DNA from: Achromobacter veterisilvae
Lineage (GTDB): Bacteria > Pseudomonadota > Gammaproteobacteria > Burkholderiales > Burkholderiaceae_B
Reading direction: 5' to 3'
NCBI RefSeq assembly: GCF_900496975.1
Contig: NZ_UFQC01000001.1
Location: 186,001-250,000 of the forward strand
DNA length: 64,000 bases
Position numbers and translations under genes: made by a program. Below, piece by piece: positions 8,556-17,179 of this stretch (position 1 is its first letter; each line of letters begins with the position of its first letter). A model generated the notes under the pieces. It saw only the letters and a list, made by a program, of their open reading frames with translations. It did not search any database and was not told where the DNA came from.

Positions 8556-9682
8556 GCGGCGGCCCCGGCCGCGAGCCTGGCCTTCCTTTTGGCCAGCTCG
8601 GTCTTCAACTGCACCAGGCTGGGCGTGACGATGGGCAGGAAGGCCGCCTCGCGCCAGCGCCGGGCAAAGCCCGCGCCGGCCGGCCGCAGGTAGGCCGCGC
8701 CGCCGCTGGCCTGCAATTCCAGTTGCACCGCCTGGTTGGCGGCGTCGGCCAAGGCGATGCGGATCTCGAACAGGGCCCAGGGTTCGGCCACGAAGCGCCC
8801 GTTGCGCACCCCCTCGATCAGGCTGTCGGACAGCGCGCCGACCTGCGCCCGCAAGGCTTCCAGTGGCGCGCCCAGGATCCCGCGCGACGCCTGGCCCTGC
8901 CCCGCCTGCGCCGCGGCCAGCAAGGCGCGGCGCGCCAGGCCGATGGACAGGCCGCATTGCAGGCCCGCGAAGGCCGGCCGTGCTTGCGGCAGGTACTCGC
9001 GGGCATCGGGATGGATCAGCCATTCCGGGCCGATGCGCACGCCGCGCACGTCCAGGGCCGCGGTGTTGCTCGACTGCAGCGCCAGCAAGGACAGGTCCGG
9101 GCTGCGCACCAGCCCGGCGATGTCGTGCGGCAGCGCGACCACGGCCGGCGTGCCGTCGGGCGCCGTGACCGCGGCGGCGACCAGGAAGCCCTGCACCCGC
9201 AGGTTCGTCACCCAGGGCATGCGGCCGTCCAGCACCCACTGGCCGTCCTCCGCTTCCCGCGCGCCGATCTGCAGGGACTCGATCCCGCTCAGGAACTTCA
9301 TGGCGTTCGACAGCGCGGTCGCGCCCGCCTGTTCGCCGCCGAGCAAGGGCGCCAGCCAGGCATCGGCCAGCGCGGTATTCGGGCTGCGCAGCAGGTATTC
9401 GATGAAGACGCGCTGGCCCCAGGCCACGAACGCGCTGGCGACCGACAGTTCCGCCACCTGCGACACCGCTTCGATGGCGTCGCCGATGTCGGTGCCGGGC
9501 AGGCCGCCCCGCGCTTCGGGCACGCCCTGGCGGAACACGCCCGCCGCGGCCAGCCGGGGCAATACCGTGGCGGCGTCCAGCCTGCCGTCGTCCAGCGCGT
9601 CGGCGTGCTGCTCCAGCCACGCGCGCAGGTCTTGCGGCAGCAGGCCGCGCCCGGCTTCGACGCTTGCGGATTGCGGCGTCAT
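8552..9682 (-). CDS. Acyl-CoA dehydrogenase-family flavoprotein (SfnC/DszC-like)
   Basis: Predicted 376-residue protein with the acyl-CoA dehydrogenase layout: an N-terminal helical domain (LRAWLEQHADALDDGRLDAATVLPRLAAAGVF and VPEARGGLPGTDIGDAIEAVSQVAE), a beta domain (DGQWVLDGRMPWVTNL), and a C-terminal helical bundle. The catalytic base of true dehydrogenases is not obvious, and operons combining this family with SsuABC-like importers often encode flavin-dependent oxygenases that release sulfur or open organic substrates. It overlaps both the AhpD-like gene upstream and the ATPase downstream by four bases. Exact reaction is not known. Confidence 0.75.
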   Translation of the reverse strand: MTPQSASVEAGRGLLPQDLRAWLEQHADALDDGRLDAATVLPRLAAAGVFRQGVPEARGGLPGTDIGDAIEAVSQVAELSVASAFVAWGQRVFIEYLLRSPNTALADAWLAPLLGGEQAGATALSNAMKFLSGIESLQIGAREAEDGQWVLDGRMPWVTNLRVQGFLVAAAVTAPDGTPAVVALPHDIAGLVRSPDLSLLALQSSNTAALDVRGVRIGPEWLIHPDAREYLPQARPAFAGLQCGLSIGLARRALLAAAQAGQGQASRGILGAPLEALRAQVGALSDSLIEGVRNGRFVAEPWALFEIRIALADAANQAVQLELQASGGAAYLRPAGAGFARRWREAAFLPIVTPSLVQLKTELAKRKARLAAGAAA

Positions 9683-10236
9683 TGCGCGCCGCTCCAGGCG
9701 TAGTCGCTCAATTGCTCGTTCAGCGGCGTCTGCGCCAGGTTGTTGCCGAAATTGCAGATGGTGGCCAGCCCCACGCCCACGATGACTTCGAGCGCGTTGC
9801 CGTCCGTGTAGCCCGCGCCGCGCAGGGCCTGGAGGGCCTCGTCGCTGACACGGCCGCGCGTCTGGATCACGGCTTCGGTGAAGGCGGCCAGGGCCTGCAG
9901 GCGTTCGTCCGGCAGCGCGCCTTGGGCGCGCAGCGCGTCCACCACTTCGGGCGACAGCCTGGCCTTGTTGCGCGCCAGCGCGGTGTGGCCCGCCACGCAG
10001 AAGGTGCAGCCGTGGCGCGTGCCGGCCACCAGTTGCACCACCTCGCGCTCCTGCAGGGTCAGCCCGGCGCGCGCGTTGATCTGCGACAGGGTCTGGTAGG
10101 CCTCCAGCGCCACCGGCGCGTTGGCCAGCACCCCCAGCAGGTTGGACAGGTACCCCGCGCCCTGCTCGGCGGCGGCCAGCGCCGCGCGCGTGGGTTCGGG
10201 AGCGCTTTGCGCGGTATGGACGGGCAAACGGGCCAT
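9679..10236 (-). CDS. Carboxymuconolactone decarboxylase / AhpD-like protein
   Basis: Predicted 185-residue protein with the AhpD core motif EREVVQLVAGTRHGCTFCVAGHTALA: a CxxC pair followed by a histidine, used in peroxidase-type relay chemistry. ATG 10236 has AGGAG seven bases upstream, so the longer frame to 10299 is not used. It is the first gene of the operon with the acyl-CoA-dehydrogenase-like enzyme and ABC importer. It probably protects against, or takes part in, oxidative steps of the same pathway, as in many flavin-dependent catabolic operons. Confidence 0.85.
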   Translation of the reverse strand: MARLPVHTAQSAPEPTRAALAAAEQGAGYLSNLLGVLANAPVALEAYQTLSQINARAGLTLQEREVVQLVAGTRHGCTFCVAGHTALARNKARLSPEVVDALRAQGALPDERLQALAAFTEAVIQTRGRVSDEALQALRGAGYTDGNALEVIVGVGLATICNFGNNLAQTPLNEQLSDYAWSGAQ

Positions 10237-10298
10237 GTGAGTCTCCTGACGGCTATCGTTGAAAGCCTCATTGTGCTTGCGCCGGGCCGCAAGCGACA

Positions 10299-11333
10299 AT
10301 GCATGAAGATCGCAACTTGATGCTAGATCTTATCGACTTTCAGCTATGCGCTTATAACCAGATGCGTTCCGAAACCCTACCCTTGAACTGCTCCGGTCCA
10401 TGGACCGTATCAGCCGCCGACCAGGCCGCGGTCGACGCCCTGCTGCTGTCCAGCCTGGAGGTGCAATCCAGCTTGTATCACCTTGGGCAGTATTGCGGCA
10501 ATTGGTCGGCCAGCACCAGCGGGCGCGCGCGGTCCAGCTTCCATCTGATCCTGCACGGCGGCTGCCTGGTCGACGTGGGCGAAGGGCGCGAAACCCTGAC
10601 GCTGGCCGCGGGCGACGGCATCTTCTTCCTGCGCGACATTCCCCATGCACTGACGCCGCTGGACCCGCCCGCCGCCGAAGGCGCGCAAGGCGCGCCGATG
10701 CAGCCTCTCCTGCCGCGCCAGGCCGACAGCACCGGCCTGGCCTGCGGCTTCTTCCAGTTCCGGCCCGGGCTCGCCGACCTGCTGGCCGACACGCTGCCCG
10801 ATTACCTGGTGCTGCGCGCCAGCGACGAACGCTTCCGCACGGCGCGCGGCGTGTTCGAACTGATCCTGGGCGAGACCGCCCGCGATCCGGGCGCGTCCTC
10901 CGTCGTGCTGGAACGGCTGACCGACCTGCTTATCTTTTTCATGCTGCGCCATCTGGCCATCCACGACCGCCAGGCCTACGGCCTGTTCGTGCTGGCCCGC
11001 GATCCGGCCATGGCCGGCCTGCTGCAGGCCATCCTGGCCGAACCGGCCAGGCCCTGGAGCATGCAGGACATGGCCGACCGGGTGCACATGTCGAAGGCCA
11101 CCTTTCATCGCCGCTTCACGCTGCACGGCGGGACCACGCCCGCGCAATTGCTGCAATTGCTGCGCATGCGCGTGGCGCGGCGCCACCTGAGCCAGGGCAT
11201 GGGCATCCAGGACGCCGCCGAGCGCGTCGGCTACCGATCGCAGGCGGCGTTCAGCCGCGTGTTCCAGCGCACGGAAGGGGTGGCGCCTTCCGCGCTGCGC
11301 AGGCACCGCCCCGCCCTCGCGGGCGGCGGGTAG
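10299..11333 (+). CDS. AraC-family transcriptional regulator with N-terminal cupin domain
   Basis: The protein is up to 344 residues; ATG 10299 or 10320 may be the start. The N-terminal half has cupin-like blocks (WSASTSGRARSSFHLILHGGCLVDVG, LTLAAGDGIFFLRDIPHALTP). The C-terminal AraC double helix-turn-helix is clear (MQDMADRVHMSKATFHRRFTLHGGTTPAQLLQLLRMRVARRHLSQGMGIQDAAERVGYRSQAAFSRVFQR). It is divergent from the AhpD-like/ABC operon across about 62 bases, which suggests it controls that operon. Confidence 0.9.
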   Translation: MHEDRNLMLDLIDFQLCAYNQMRSETLPLNCSGPWTVSAADQAAVDALLLSSLEVQSSLYHLGQYCGNWSASTSGRARSSFHLILHGGCLVDVGEGRETLTLAAGDGIFFLRDIPHALTPLDPPAAEGAQGAPMQPLLPRQADSTGLACGFFQFRPGLADLLADTLPDYLVLRASDERFRTARGVFELILGETARDPGASSVVLERLTDLLIFFMLRHLAIHDRQAYGLFVLARDPAMAGLLQAILAEPARPWSMQDMADRVHMSKATFHRRFTLHGGTTPAQLLQLLRMRVARRHLSQGMGIQDAAERVGYRSQAAFSRVFQRTEGVAPSALRRHRPALAGGG

Positions 11334-11341
11334 TCCTCGGG

Positions 11342-12634
11342 CTAGACCTGGGCCAGCGCCTGGTCCAGGTCGGCCAGCAGGTCGTCGATGTGCTCGATGC
11401 CGATGGACAGGCGCACCGTTTCCTCGCGCACGCCCGCCTTTTGCAGCTCTTCGGGATTGAGCTGGCGGTGGGTGGTGGACGCGGGGTGCGTGGCCAGCGA
11501 CTTGGCATCGCCGATGTTGACCAGGCGGGTGAAGAGCTGCAGCGCGTCCTGGAAGCGCGCGCCAGCCTCGCGGCCGCCCTTCACGCCGAACGTGAACAGG
11601 CCCGGCGCCTTGCCGCCCAGGTACTTCTGCGCCAGCGCGTGGTCCGGATGGTCCGGCAGGCCTGCATAGTTGACCCACTCCACCTTCGGGTGTTCGCGCA
11701 GGTAGTTGGCGACCTTCACCGCGTTCTCGACGATGCGGTCCACGCGCAGCGCCAGGGTTTCGATGCCTTGCAGGATCTGGAACGAGTTGAACGGCGAGAT
11801 GGCGGCGCCGGTATTGCGCAGCGGTACCACGCGGGCGCGGCCGATGTAGGCGGCCGGGCCGAAGGCCTCGGTGTAGACCACGCCGTGGTAGCTGACGTCC
11901 GGTTCGTTCAGGCGCTTGAAGCGGGCCTTGTGCTCGGCCCAGGGGAACTTGCCCGAGTCGATGATGGCGCCGCCCAGGCTGGTGCCGTGGCCGCCCAGGT
12001 ACTTGGTCAGCGATTGCACCACGATGTCGGCGCCGTGCTCGATGGGGCGCAGCAGGTACGGCGACGGCACGGTGTTGTCGACGATCAGCGGCAGGCCGTG
12101 GCGGTGCGCCAGTTCGGCCAGGGCGGCGATGTCGGTGATGTTGCCCAGCGGGTTGCCGACGGATTCGGCGAAGATGGCCTTGGTGCGCTCGTCGATCTGC
12201 GCTTCGAAGGCGGCCAGGTCGGAGGGCTGGGCGAAGCGCGTGGCGATGCCGTACTGCGGCAGCGTGTGCGCGAACAGGTTGTAGGTGCCGCCGTACAGCG
12301 TGCTGGAGGACACGATGTTGTCGCCGGCCTCGGCGATGGTCAGGATGGCGTAGGTCACCGCGGCCTGGCCCGAGGCCAGCGCCAGCGCGGCGATGCCGCC
12401 TTCCAGGGCCGCGACGCGCTGCTCCAGCACGTCGGTGGTGGGGTTCATGATGCGGGTATAGATGTTGCCCGGCACCTTCAGGTCGAACAGGTCCGCGCCA
12501 TGCTGCGTGTCGTCGAACGCATAGGCGACGGTCTGGTAGATCGGCACGGCCACGGCGCGCGTGGTGGGATCGGGACGGTAGCCGCCGTGCACGGCAATGG
12601 TTTCAAGCCGCCAGGGCTGCTTCGGGTCGGTCAT
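11342..12634 (-). CDS. metY: O-acetylhomoserine aminocarboxypropyltransferase / sulfhydrylase
   Basis: Predicted 430-residue PLP enzyme of the Cys/Met metabolism family. The N-terminus TIAVHGGYRPDPTTRAVAVPIYQTVAYAFDDTQHGADLFDLKVPGNIYTRIMNPT is diagnostic of MetY, and the PLP lysine lies in VQSLTKYLGGHGTSLGG. It makes homocysteine from O-acetylhomoserine and sulfide (or cysteine-like thiols). ATG 12634 has GGAGAG five bases upstream. It follows the class V aminotransferase gene by 36 bases in the same direction, implying a shared sulfur-amino-acid role. Confidence 0.9.
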   Translation of the reverse strand: MTDPKQPWRLETIAVHGGYRPDPTTRAVAVPIYQTVAYAFDDTQHGADLFDLKVPGNIYTRIMNPTTDVLEQRVAALEGGIAALALASGQAAVTYAILTIAEAGDNIVSSSTLYGGTYNLFAHTLPQYGIATRFAQPSDLAAFEAQIDERTKAIFAESVGNPLGNITDIAALAELAHRHGLPLIVDNTVPSPYLLRPIEHGADIVVQSLTKYLGGHGTSLGGAIIDSGKFPWAEHKARFKRLNEPDVSYHGVVYTEAFGPAAYIGRARVVPLRNTGAAISPFNSFQILQGIETLALRVDRIVENAVKVANYLREHPKVEWVNYAGLPDHPDHALAQKYLGGKAPGLFTFGVKGGREAGARFQDALQLFTRLVNIGDAKSLATHPASTTHRQLNPEELQKAGVREETVRLSIGIEHIDDLLADLDQALAQV

Positions 12635-12670
12635 GTGTCTCTCCAGGAGATGCGTTATCAAAAATTCCGG

Positions 12671-13810
12671 TCAGGCCGCGAACGCGCGCGCCGCGCGCAG
12701 GATGCGGTCGATATCGGCATGGTTGTTATAGGCGCCGACGGACAGGCGCACGTAACCATACTCCACAATGCTGGCCACCACGCCCTCCCGGGCCAGGTGG
12801 GCGAGCGCGAGCGCGGGGTCCGCCACCTTCAGCGCCGTCGTCGTGCTGCGCGACGCCGCGCCGGGCGGCGACACCACCTGCGCGCCGAGCGCGCGCAATC
12901 CCTCGCCCAGCGCCTGCGACAGCTCCAGCACCCAGGGTTCGATGCGTTCCGGGCCGGCCTCTTCGATCAGGTCCAGCGCGCCCGCCCAACCGGCGATGCC
13001 GGGATAATTCAGGTTGCCCGTCTCCAGCCGGCGCGCGTCGCCCGCGTCCGACACGCCAACCTGCCATTGCGGCCCGGACTTGTCCAGGGTGGTCACGCCC
13101 GACGGCCCCACGTACAGCGGGTCCAGCGCGTCCAGCAGCCCGGGCGACACGTGCAGCAGGCCCACGCCCAGCGGACCCAGCATGCCTTTGTGCGCGCCGC
13201 AGGCGAAGGCGTCCACGCGCCATTCGTCGACCCGGGCGCGCAGCAGGCCCGCGCCCTGGATGCCGTCGACGACCAGCCAGATGCCGCGCTCCGCGCAGCG
13301 GCGCCCGAGTTCCGCGATGTCGGTGCGGAAACCCGTGCCGTACTGCACCCAGGACACCGCGATCAGGCGCGTGCGGGCGTCCACGAGGCGCCAGAGGTCG
13401 TCCACTTCGTAGCGGTGCGCGTCGGCGCGCGCCACGCGAACCTCCACGCCGCGGCGGCGCAGGTTCAGCCAGGGCAAGGCATTGGTCGGATGTTCCTGGT
13501 CGTCCACGATCAGGTTGTCGCCTTCCCGCCAGGCCAGGCCCTGGGCAACCGTGTTGAGCCCTTCGGTGGTGTTCTTGGTGAAGGCGAGCCGGCGCGCGTC
13601 TCCGCCGATCAGCCGGGCCAGCCGCAGGCGCAGCGCGTCGGCGTCGCGCAGCCATTGCGGCTTGTCGCTGCGGGCGTGCGTAATGCCGTCGAAGAAATCC
13701 GCCACCGCCCCGGCCACCCTGGGCGACAGCGGGCTGGTGTAGGCGATGTTGGCGTAGGCCTTGTCGCGCGTGATGGGAAACCACTGCCTGAATTCATCCT
13801 GCCAGCTCAT
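12671..13810 (-). CDS. Aminotransferase class V-fold PLP enzyme
   Basis: Predicted 379-residue enzyme of the cysteine desulfurase / isopenicillin N epimerase-like group. Seen are YTSPLSPRVAGAVADFFDG, FTKNTTEGLNTVAQGL, IVDDQEHPTNALPWLNL and the PLP lysine in AFACGAHKGMLGPLGVGLL. No conserved cysteine loop of NifS/IscS type is obvious, so general iron-sulfur assembly is unlikely; it more likely acts on an amino acid or conjugate delivered by the divergent amino-acid importer, feeding MetY. Start 13810 has GAAGG upstream; TTG 13816 is less likely. Confidence 0.8.
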   Translation of the reverse strand: MSWQDEFRQWFPITRDKAYANIAYTSPLSPRVAGAVADFFDGITHARSDKPQWLRDADALRLRLARLIGGDARRLAFTKNTTEGLNTVAQGLAWREGDNLIVDDQEHPTNALPWLNLRRRGVEVRVARADAHRYEVDDLWRLVDARTRLIAVSWVQYGTGFRTDIAELGRRCAERGIWLVVDGIQGAGLLRARVDEWRVDAFACGAHKGMLGPLGVGLLHVSPGLLDALDPLYVGPSGVTTLDKSGPQWQVGVSDAGDARRLETGNLNYPGIAGWAGALDLIEEAGPERIEPWVLELSQALGEGLRALGAQVVSPPGAASRSTTTALKVADPALALAHLAREGVVASIVEYGYVRLSVGAYNNHADIDRILRAARAFAA

Positions 13811-13896
13811 GCGCAACCTTCGACCTCGTTCATCGGACTGTATGGGGATGACGGCATTCTAGGTATATGACGGAAATCTGGATAAGGCTTAGTTCT

Positions 13897-13916
13897 TATA
13901 TTGATATGACAATATA
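13897..13916. promoter_or_regulatory. Inverted repeat in divergent promoter of aminotransferase and amino-acid ABC genes
   Basis: TATATTG and CAATATA form a perfect 7-bp inverted repeat around six bases. It is about 50-57 bases upstream of candidate -10 boxes on both sides: TAGAAT at 13944-13949 for the ABC genes and TAGAAT on the minus strand at 13856-13861 for the aminotransferase. This position fits an activator or dual regulator such as a LysR-type protein. A second short dyad (ATGC-N7-GCAT, 13952-13966) lies beside the aapJ start. Confidence 0.45.
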
Positions 13917-13986
13917 GTCGCTCGGAAAAGCGGGCCCGGCCCCTAGAATTCATGCCTTTCTTGCATACGAAAAATACGGGAACGGC

Positions 13987-15009
13987 ATGCGTTTGACTCA
14001 TCTACTCAAGGCCGCGGGCGCGGCCGCTGCGCTGGCCGCCGCCAGCGTCTCCCATGCGGGCACGGTGGACACGATCAAGAAGCGGGGCGAGCTGGTCTGC
14101 GGCGTCAGCCAGGGATCGGCGGGCCTGTCCATCGCCGACAAACAGGGCCGCTGGACCGGCCTGGACGCGGACCTGTGCCGCGCGCTGGCCGCCGCCGTGC
14201 TGGGCGACCCCGCCAAGACGCGCTTCGTTCCTCTCAGTTCGCAGCAGCGCTTCCCCGCGCTGCAATCCGGCGAGGTCGACGTGCTCAACCGCAACACCAC
14301 GATCACGTCCGGCCGCGACGCGGGCCTGGGCATCGTGTCCGCGGGCATCGTGTTCTACGACGGCCAGGGCTTCCTGGTGCCGCGCAAGCTGGGCGTGAAG
14401 AGCGCCACCGAGCTGGACGGCGCGCAGGTCTGCGTGCAGCCCGGCACGGTCAACGAACAGAACCTGGTCGATTACTTCAAGAAGCACAAGCTCAACTACC
14501 GCCCGGTCGTCATCGAGAACCTGGTGGAACTGGAGCAGGCCTTCTACGCCGGTCGCTGCGACGTCTACCTGTCCGACGCGTCCACCCTGGCGGCCAGCCG
14601 CGCCGCGCGCGCGAGCCAGCCCGACGACTTCGTCATCCTGCCCGAGCGGATCAACAAGTCGCCGCTGGGCCCCTTCGTGCGGCAGGACGATCCCAACTGG
14701 ACCGCCATCGTGCGCTGGACGGTGAACGCGCTGGTCGCCGCCGAAGAACTGGGCGTCACCGCCGCGAACGCCGACAGCCAGGCGCAGAGCACCGACGCCC
14801 AGGTGCGCCGCCTGCTGGGCGTGGATCCCGGCATCGGCAAGAGCTTCGGCCTGGACGAAGGCTGGGCCCGCAACGCCATCAAGGCGGTGGGCAACTACGG
14901 CGAAATCTGGGAGCGCAATCTGGGCGCCGCCACGCCGTTGAAACTGGAGCGCGGCCTGAACGCACAATGGAACCAGGGCGGCCTGCTGTATTCGCCGCCG
15001 TTCCAGTGA
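13987..15009 (+). CDS. aapJ: General L-amino acid ABC transporter substrate-binding protein
   Basis: Predicted 340-residue exported binding protein with a signal peptide (LLKAAGAAAALAAASVSHAG) and the AapJ/BztA pattern TVDTIKKRGELVCGVSQGSAGLSIADKQGRWTGLDADLCRALAAAVLGD, then VDVLNRNTTITSGRDAGLG and VCVQPGTVNEQNLVDYF. The protein binds polar amino acids in the periplasm. It is followed after one base by the fused permease gene. Its proximity to the divergent aminotransferase/MetY pair suggests a sulfur- or nitrogen-containing amino-acid substrate. Confidence 0.92.
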   Translation: MRLTHLLKAAGAAAALAAASVSHAGTVDTIKKRGELVCGVSQGSAGLSIADKQGRWTGLDADLCRALAAAVLGDPAKTRFVPLSSQQRFPALQSGEVDVLNRNTTITSGRDAGLGIVSAGIVFYDGQGFLVPRKLGVKSATELDGAQVCVQPGTVNEQNLVDYFKKHKLNYRPVVIENLVELEQAFYAGRCDVYLSDASTLAASRAARASQPDDFVILPERINKSPLGPFVRQDDPNWTAIVRWTVNALVAAEELGVTAANADSQAQSTDAQVRRLLGVDPGIGKSFGLDEGWARNAIKAVGNYGEIWERNLGAATPLKLERGLNAQWNQGGLLYSPPFQ

Positions 15010-15010
15010 C

Positions 15011-17167
15011 ATGACGGCGGCGGCAGTCCCCTTCCCGGCGCCCGGCCCCTGGCGGCGCTGGCTGTCCACGGCGGCCTGGTGCCTGGCGCTGGGCGGCATG
15101 GCCGCCGTCCTGCTGCTGCACATCGAGTCCGTGCAGACGGCGCGCGGTATCCAGGGCGGATTCGGCTTCCTGTTCCAGCCCGCGGGCTTTCGCATTTCGG
15201 AAAGCCTGCTCGGCGTCACGCCCGACGATCCCTATTGGATGTCGATCGCCGCCGGCCTCGTCAACACCCTGACGGTGGCGCTGGCGGCGATTCCGCTGGC
15301 GACCGCGCTGGGACTGGGCCTGGGTCTGCTGGGCCTGTCGTCCCATCCGCTGGCCGCGCGCTGCGCGGCCCTCGTCATCGCGCCGCTGCGCAACACGCCT
15401 GTGCTGTTGCAGCTATTCGTCTGGTACGGCCTGCTGCTGCGCCTGCCGGACTTGCGGCAGGCCTGGTCGCCGCTGCCTTCCGTACTGCTCTCGAACCGCG
15501 GGCTGGCCCTGCCGGCCGTGCACGGCTGGCTGCCTTACGCGGCCGCGGCCCTGGCGGCGCTGGCGCTGGGCTGGCGCGCCCGGCGCCGCTGGGGCAACGC
15601 CGCGTGGTACGGCGCGCTGGCCGCGGCCCTCGCGGCCTGGGCCCTGCTGCCCGCCATGCAGGTGGACCTGCCCGCCCGGCGCGGCCTGGGACTCCAGGGC
15701 GGCTGGCAGCCCAGCATCGAATTCGCGGCCTTGACGATAGGCCTCGTGGTCTTCCACGCGGCCTACATCGCCGACATCGTGCGCGCCTCCGTGCGCGCCG
15801 TGCCGGTCGGCCTGGTCGAGGCCGGCCAGGCCCTGGGGCTGACGCCCCGCCGCGTGCTGCGGCTGGTGATCGCGCCCTACGCCGCCCGGGTCGCGCTGCC
15901 GCCCTACGCCAACCAGTGCCTGGCCCTGGTGAAGAACAGCACGCTGGCGATCGCCATCGGCTACCAGGAACTGATGGCCGTCATCAACACCGTCATCACG
16001 CAAACCGGGCTGGCGCTGGAGGGCATCGCGCTGGCGGTGGCGGTCTACCTGGCATTGGCGCTGGGCCTGGGCGGCGGCCTGTCCGCCTGGAACGCCCGCC
16101 ACACTCGCCACGGCCCGGGCGACACGCACGGCGCGCGCCTGGGCGACCGCCCCTTGTCCGCGGCCGCCCCGGACGCGCGGCCATGGCGCCGGAGACTAGT
16201 CTCGGCCGTGCTCGCCATCGCGCTGGCCGCGGCGGGATGGGCCTTGCTGGACTGGGCCGTGCTGCGCGCGGTCTGGCTGGGCGATCCGGCCGCCTGCGCG
16301 GATGCCGCGGGCGCCTGCTGGGCCGCCGTAGGAGAGAATCTGCCGCTGCTGCTGTTCGGCACCATGGCCGAGGCGGACCGCGCGCCGGCGCTGGCCGCCT
16401 GCGCGGCGTTGCTGGCGGGCGTCGCCTTGACGCTGGGCGCCGGCCGCCTGCCCGCCCGCGCCCGCGCGGCGCTGCTGGTCGCCCTGCTCGCCGCCGTGGC
16501 CTGCGCGCTGTCGGGCTGGCCCTGGGGCGGCGCGGCGATCGGCCCGCAACGCTGGGGCGGGCTGCTGGTCACGCTGATACTGGCCATCGCCGCGCTGGGC
16601 GCCGCGGTGCCGCTCGCCTTCGCGCTGGCCTTGCTGCGGCGCTCCGGCAGCCGCGCCGGATCGCTGGCCGCGGCCGGACTGATCGAAGCCGCGCGCGGCG
16701 TGCCGCTGGTGACCCAGTTGCTGTTCGCGTCCTTCGTGCTGCCCATGCTGCTGGGTGGCGGCGTGTCGAAATTCAGCATGGCGCTGGCCGCGCTGACGCT
16801 GCACACTGCCTGCCTGCTCGCCGAGGTGCTGCGCGGCGCGCTGCAAGCCATCCCGCCCGGGCAGATGATGGCGGCGCGCGCGCTGGGCATGGGGCCGGCC
16901 GCGGCCCATGCCTACGTCATCTGGCCGCAGGCCCGCCGCATCGCCGCGCCGGCGGCGCTGGGCGTGTTCGTGGGCGCGGTCAAGGATACTTCCCTGGTCA
17001 GCATCATCGGCGTGTTCGACGTGCTGGGCGCGGCCAAGGCGGTCGTCGCCGGCACCGCCTGGCGGCCCTACCACGTGGAGGTCTACCTGGCGGTGGCCCT
17101 GCTGTACTTCGCGGCCAGCCTCGTCCTGTCGCGGGCCGCGCGCAGGATGGAACGGGTGGGCGCGTAG
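15011..17167 (+). CDS. aapQM: Fused AapQ-AapM amino-acid ABC transporter permease
   Basis: Predicted 718-residue membrane protein in which the two Aap permeases are joined in one chain. The first half (about residues 1-375) is AapQ-like, with LVNTLTVALAAIPLATALGLGLGLLG, RNTPVLLQLFVWYGLLL and the EAA loop VEAGQALGLTPRRVLRLVIAPYAARVALPPYANQCLALVKNSTLAIAIGYQEL. The second half (about 395-718) is AapM-like, with LLVTLILAIAALGAAVPLAFALALLRRSG and the EAA loop MMAARALGMGPAAAHAYVIWPQARRIAAPAALGVFVGAVKDTSLVSIIGVFD. Usual systems have separate AapQ, AapM and an AapP ATPase. Here the next gene is convergent ubiT, so no ATPase is encoded nearby. Confidence 0.88.
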   Translation: MTAAAVPFPAPGPWRRWLSTAAWCLALGGMAAVLLLHIESVQTARGIQGGFGFLFQPAGFRISESLLGVTPDDPYWMSIAAGLVNTLTVALAAIPLATALGLGLGLLGLSSHPLAARCAALVIAPLRNTPVLLQLFVWYGLLLRLPDLRQAWSPLPSVLLSNRGLALPAVHGWLPYAAAALAALALGWRARRRWGNAAWYGALAAALAAWALLPAMQVDLPARRGLGLQGGWQPSIEFAALTIGLVVFHAAYIADIVRASVRAVPVGLVEAGQALGLTPRRVLRLVIAPYAARVALPPYANQCLALVKNSTLAIAIGYQELMAVINTVITQTGLALEGIALAVAVYLALALGLGGGLSAWNARHTRHGPGDTHGARLGDRPLSAAAPDARPWRRRLVSAVLAIALAAAGWALLDWAVLRAVWLGDPAACADAAGACWAAVGENLPLLLFGTMAEADRAPALAACAALLAGVALTLGAGRLPARARAALLVALLAAVACALSGWPWGGAAIGPQRWGGLLVTLILAIAALGAAVPLAFALALLRRSGSRAGSLAAAGLIEAARGVPLVTQLLFASFVLPMLLGGGVSKFSMALAALTLHTACLLAEVLRGALQAIPPGQMMAARALGMGPAAAHAYVIWPQARRIAAPAALGVFVGAVKDTSLVSIIGVFDVLGAAKAVVAGTAWRPYHVEVYLAVALLYFAASLVLSRAARRMERVGA

Positions 17168-17179
17168 CGGCCGGGTCCG

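Noticed and set aside
10400-13870. 1156-codon plus-strand open frame across araC, metY and the class V enzyme
   Set aside because: It spans three well-supported genes and both strands' intergenic areas, with low-complexity composition; a shadow frame.
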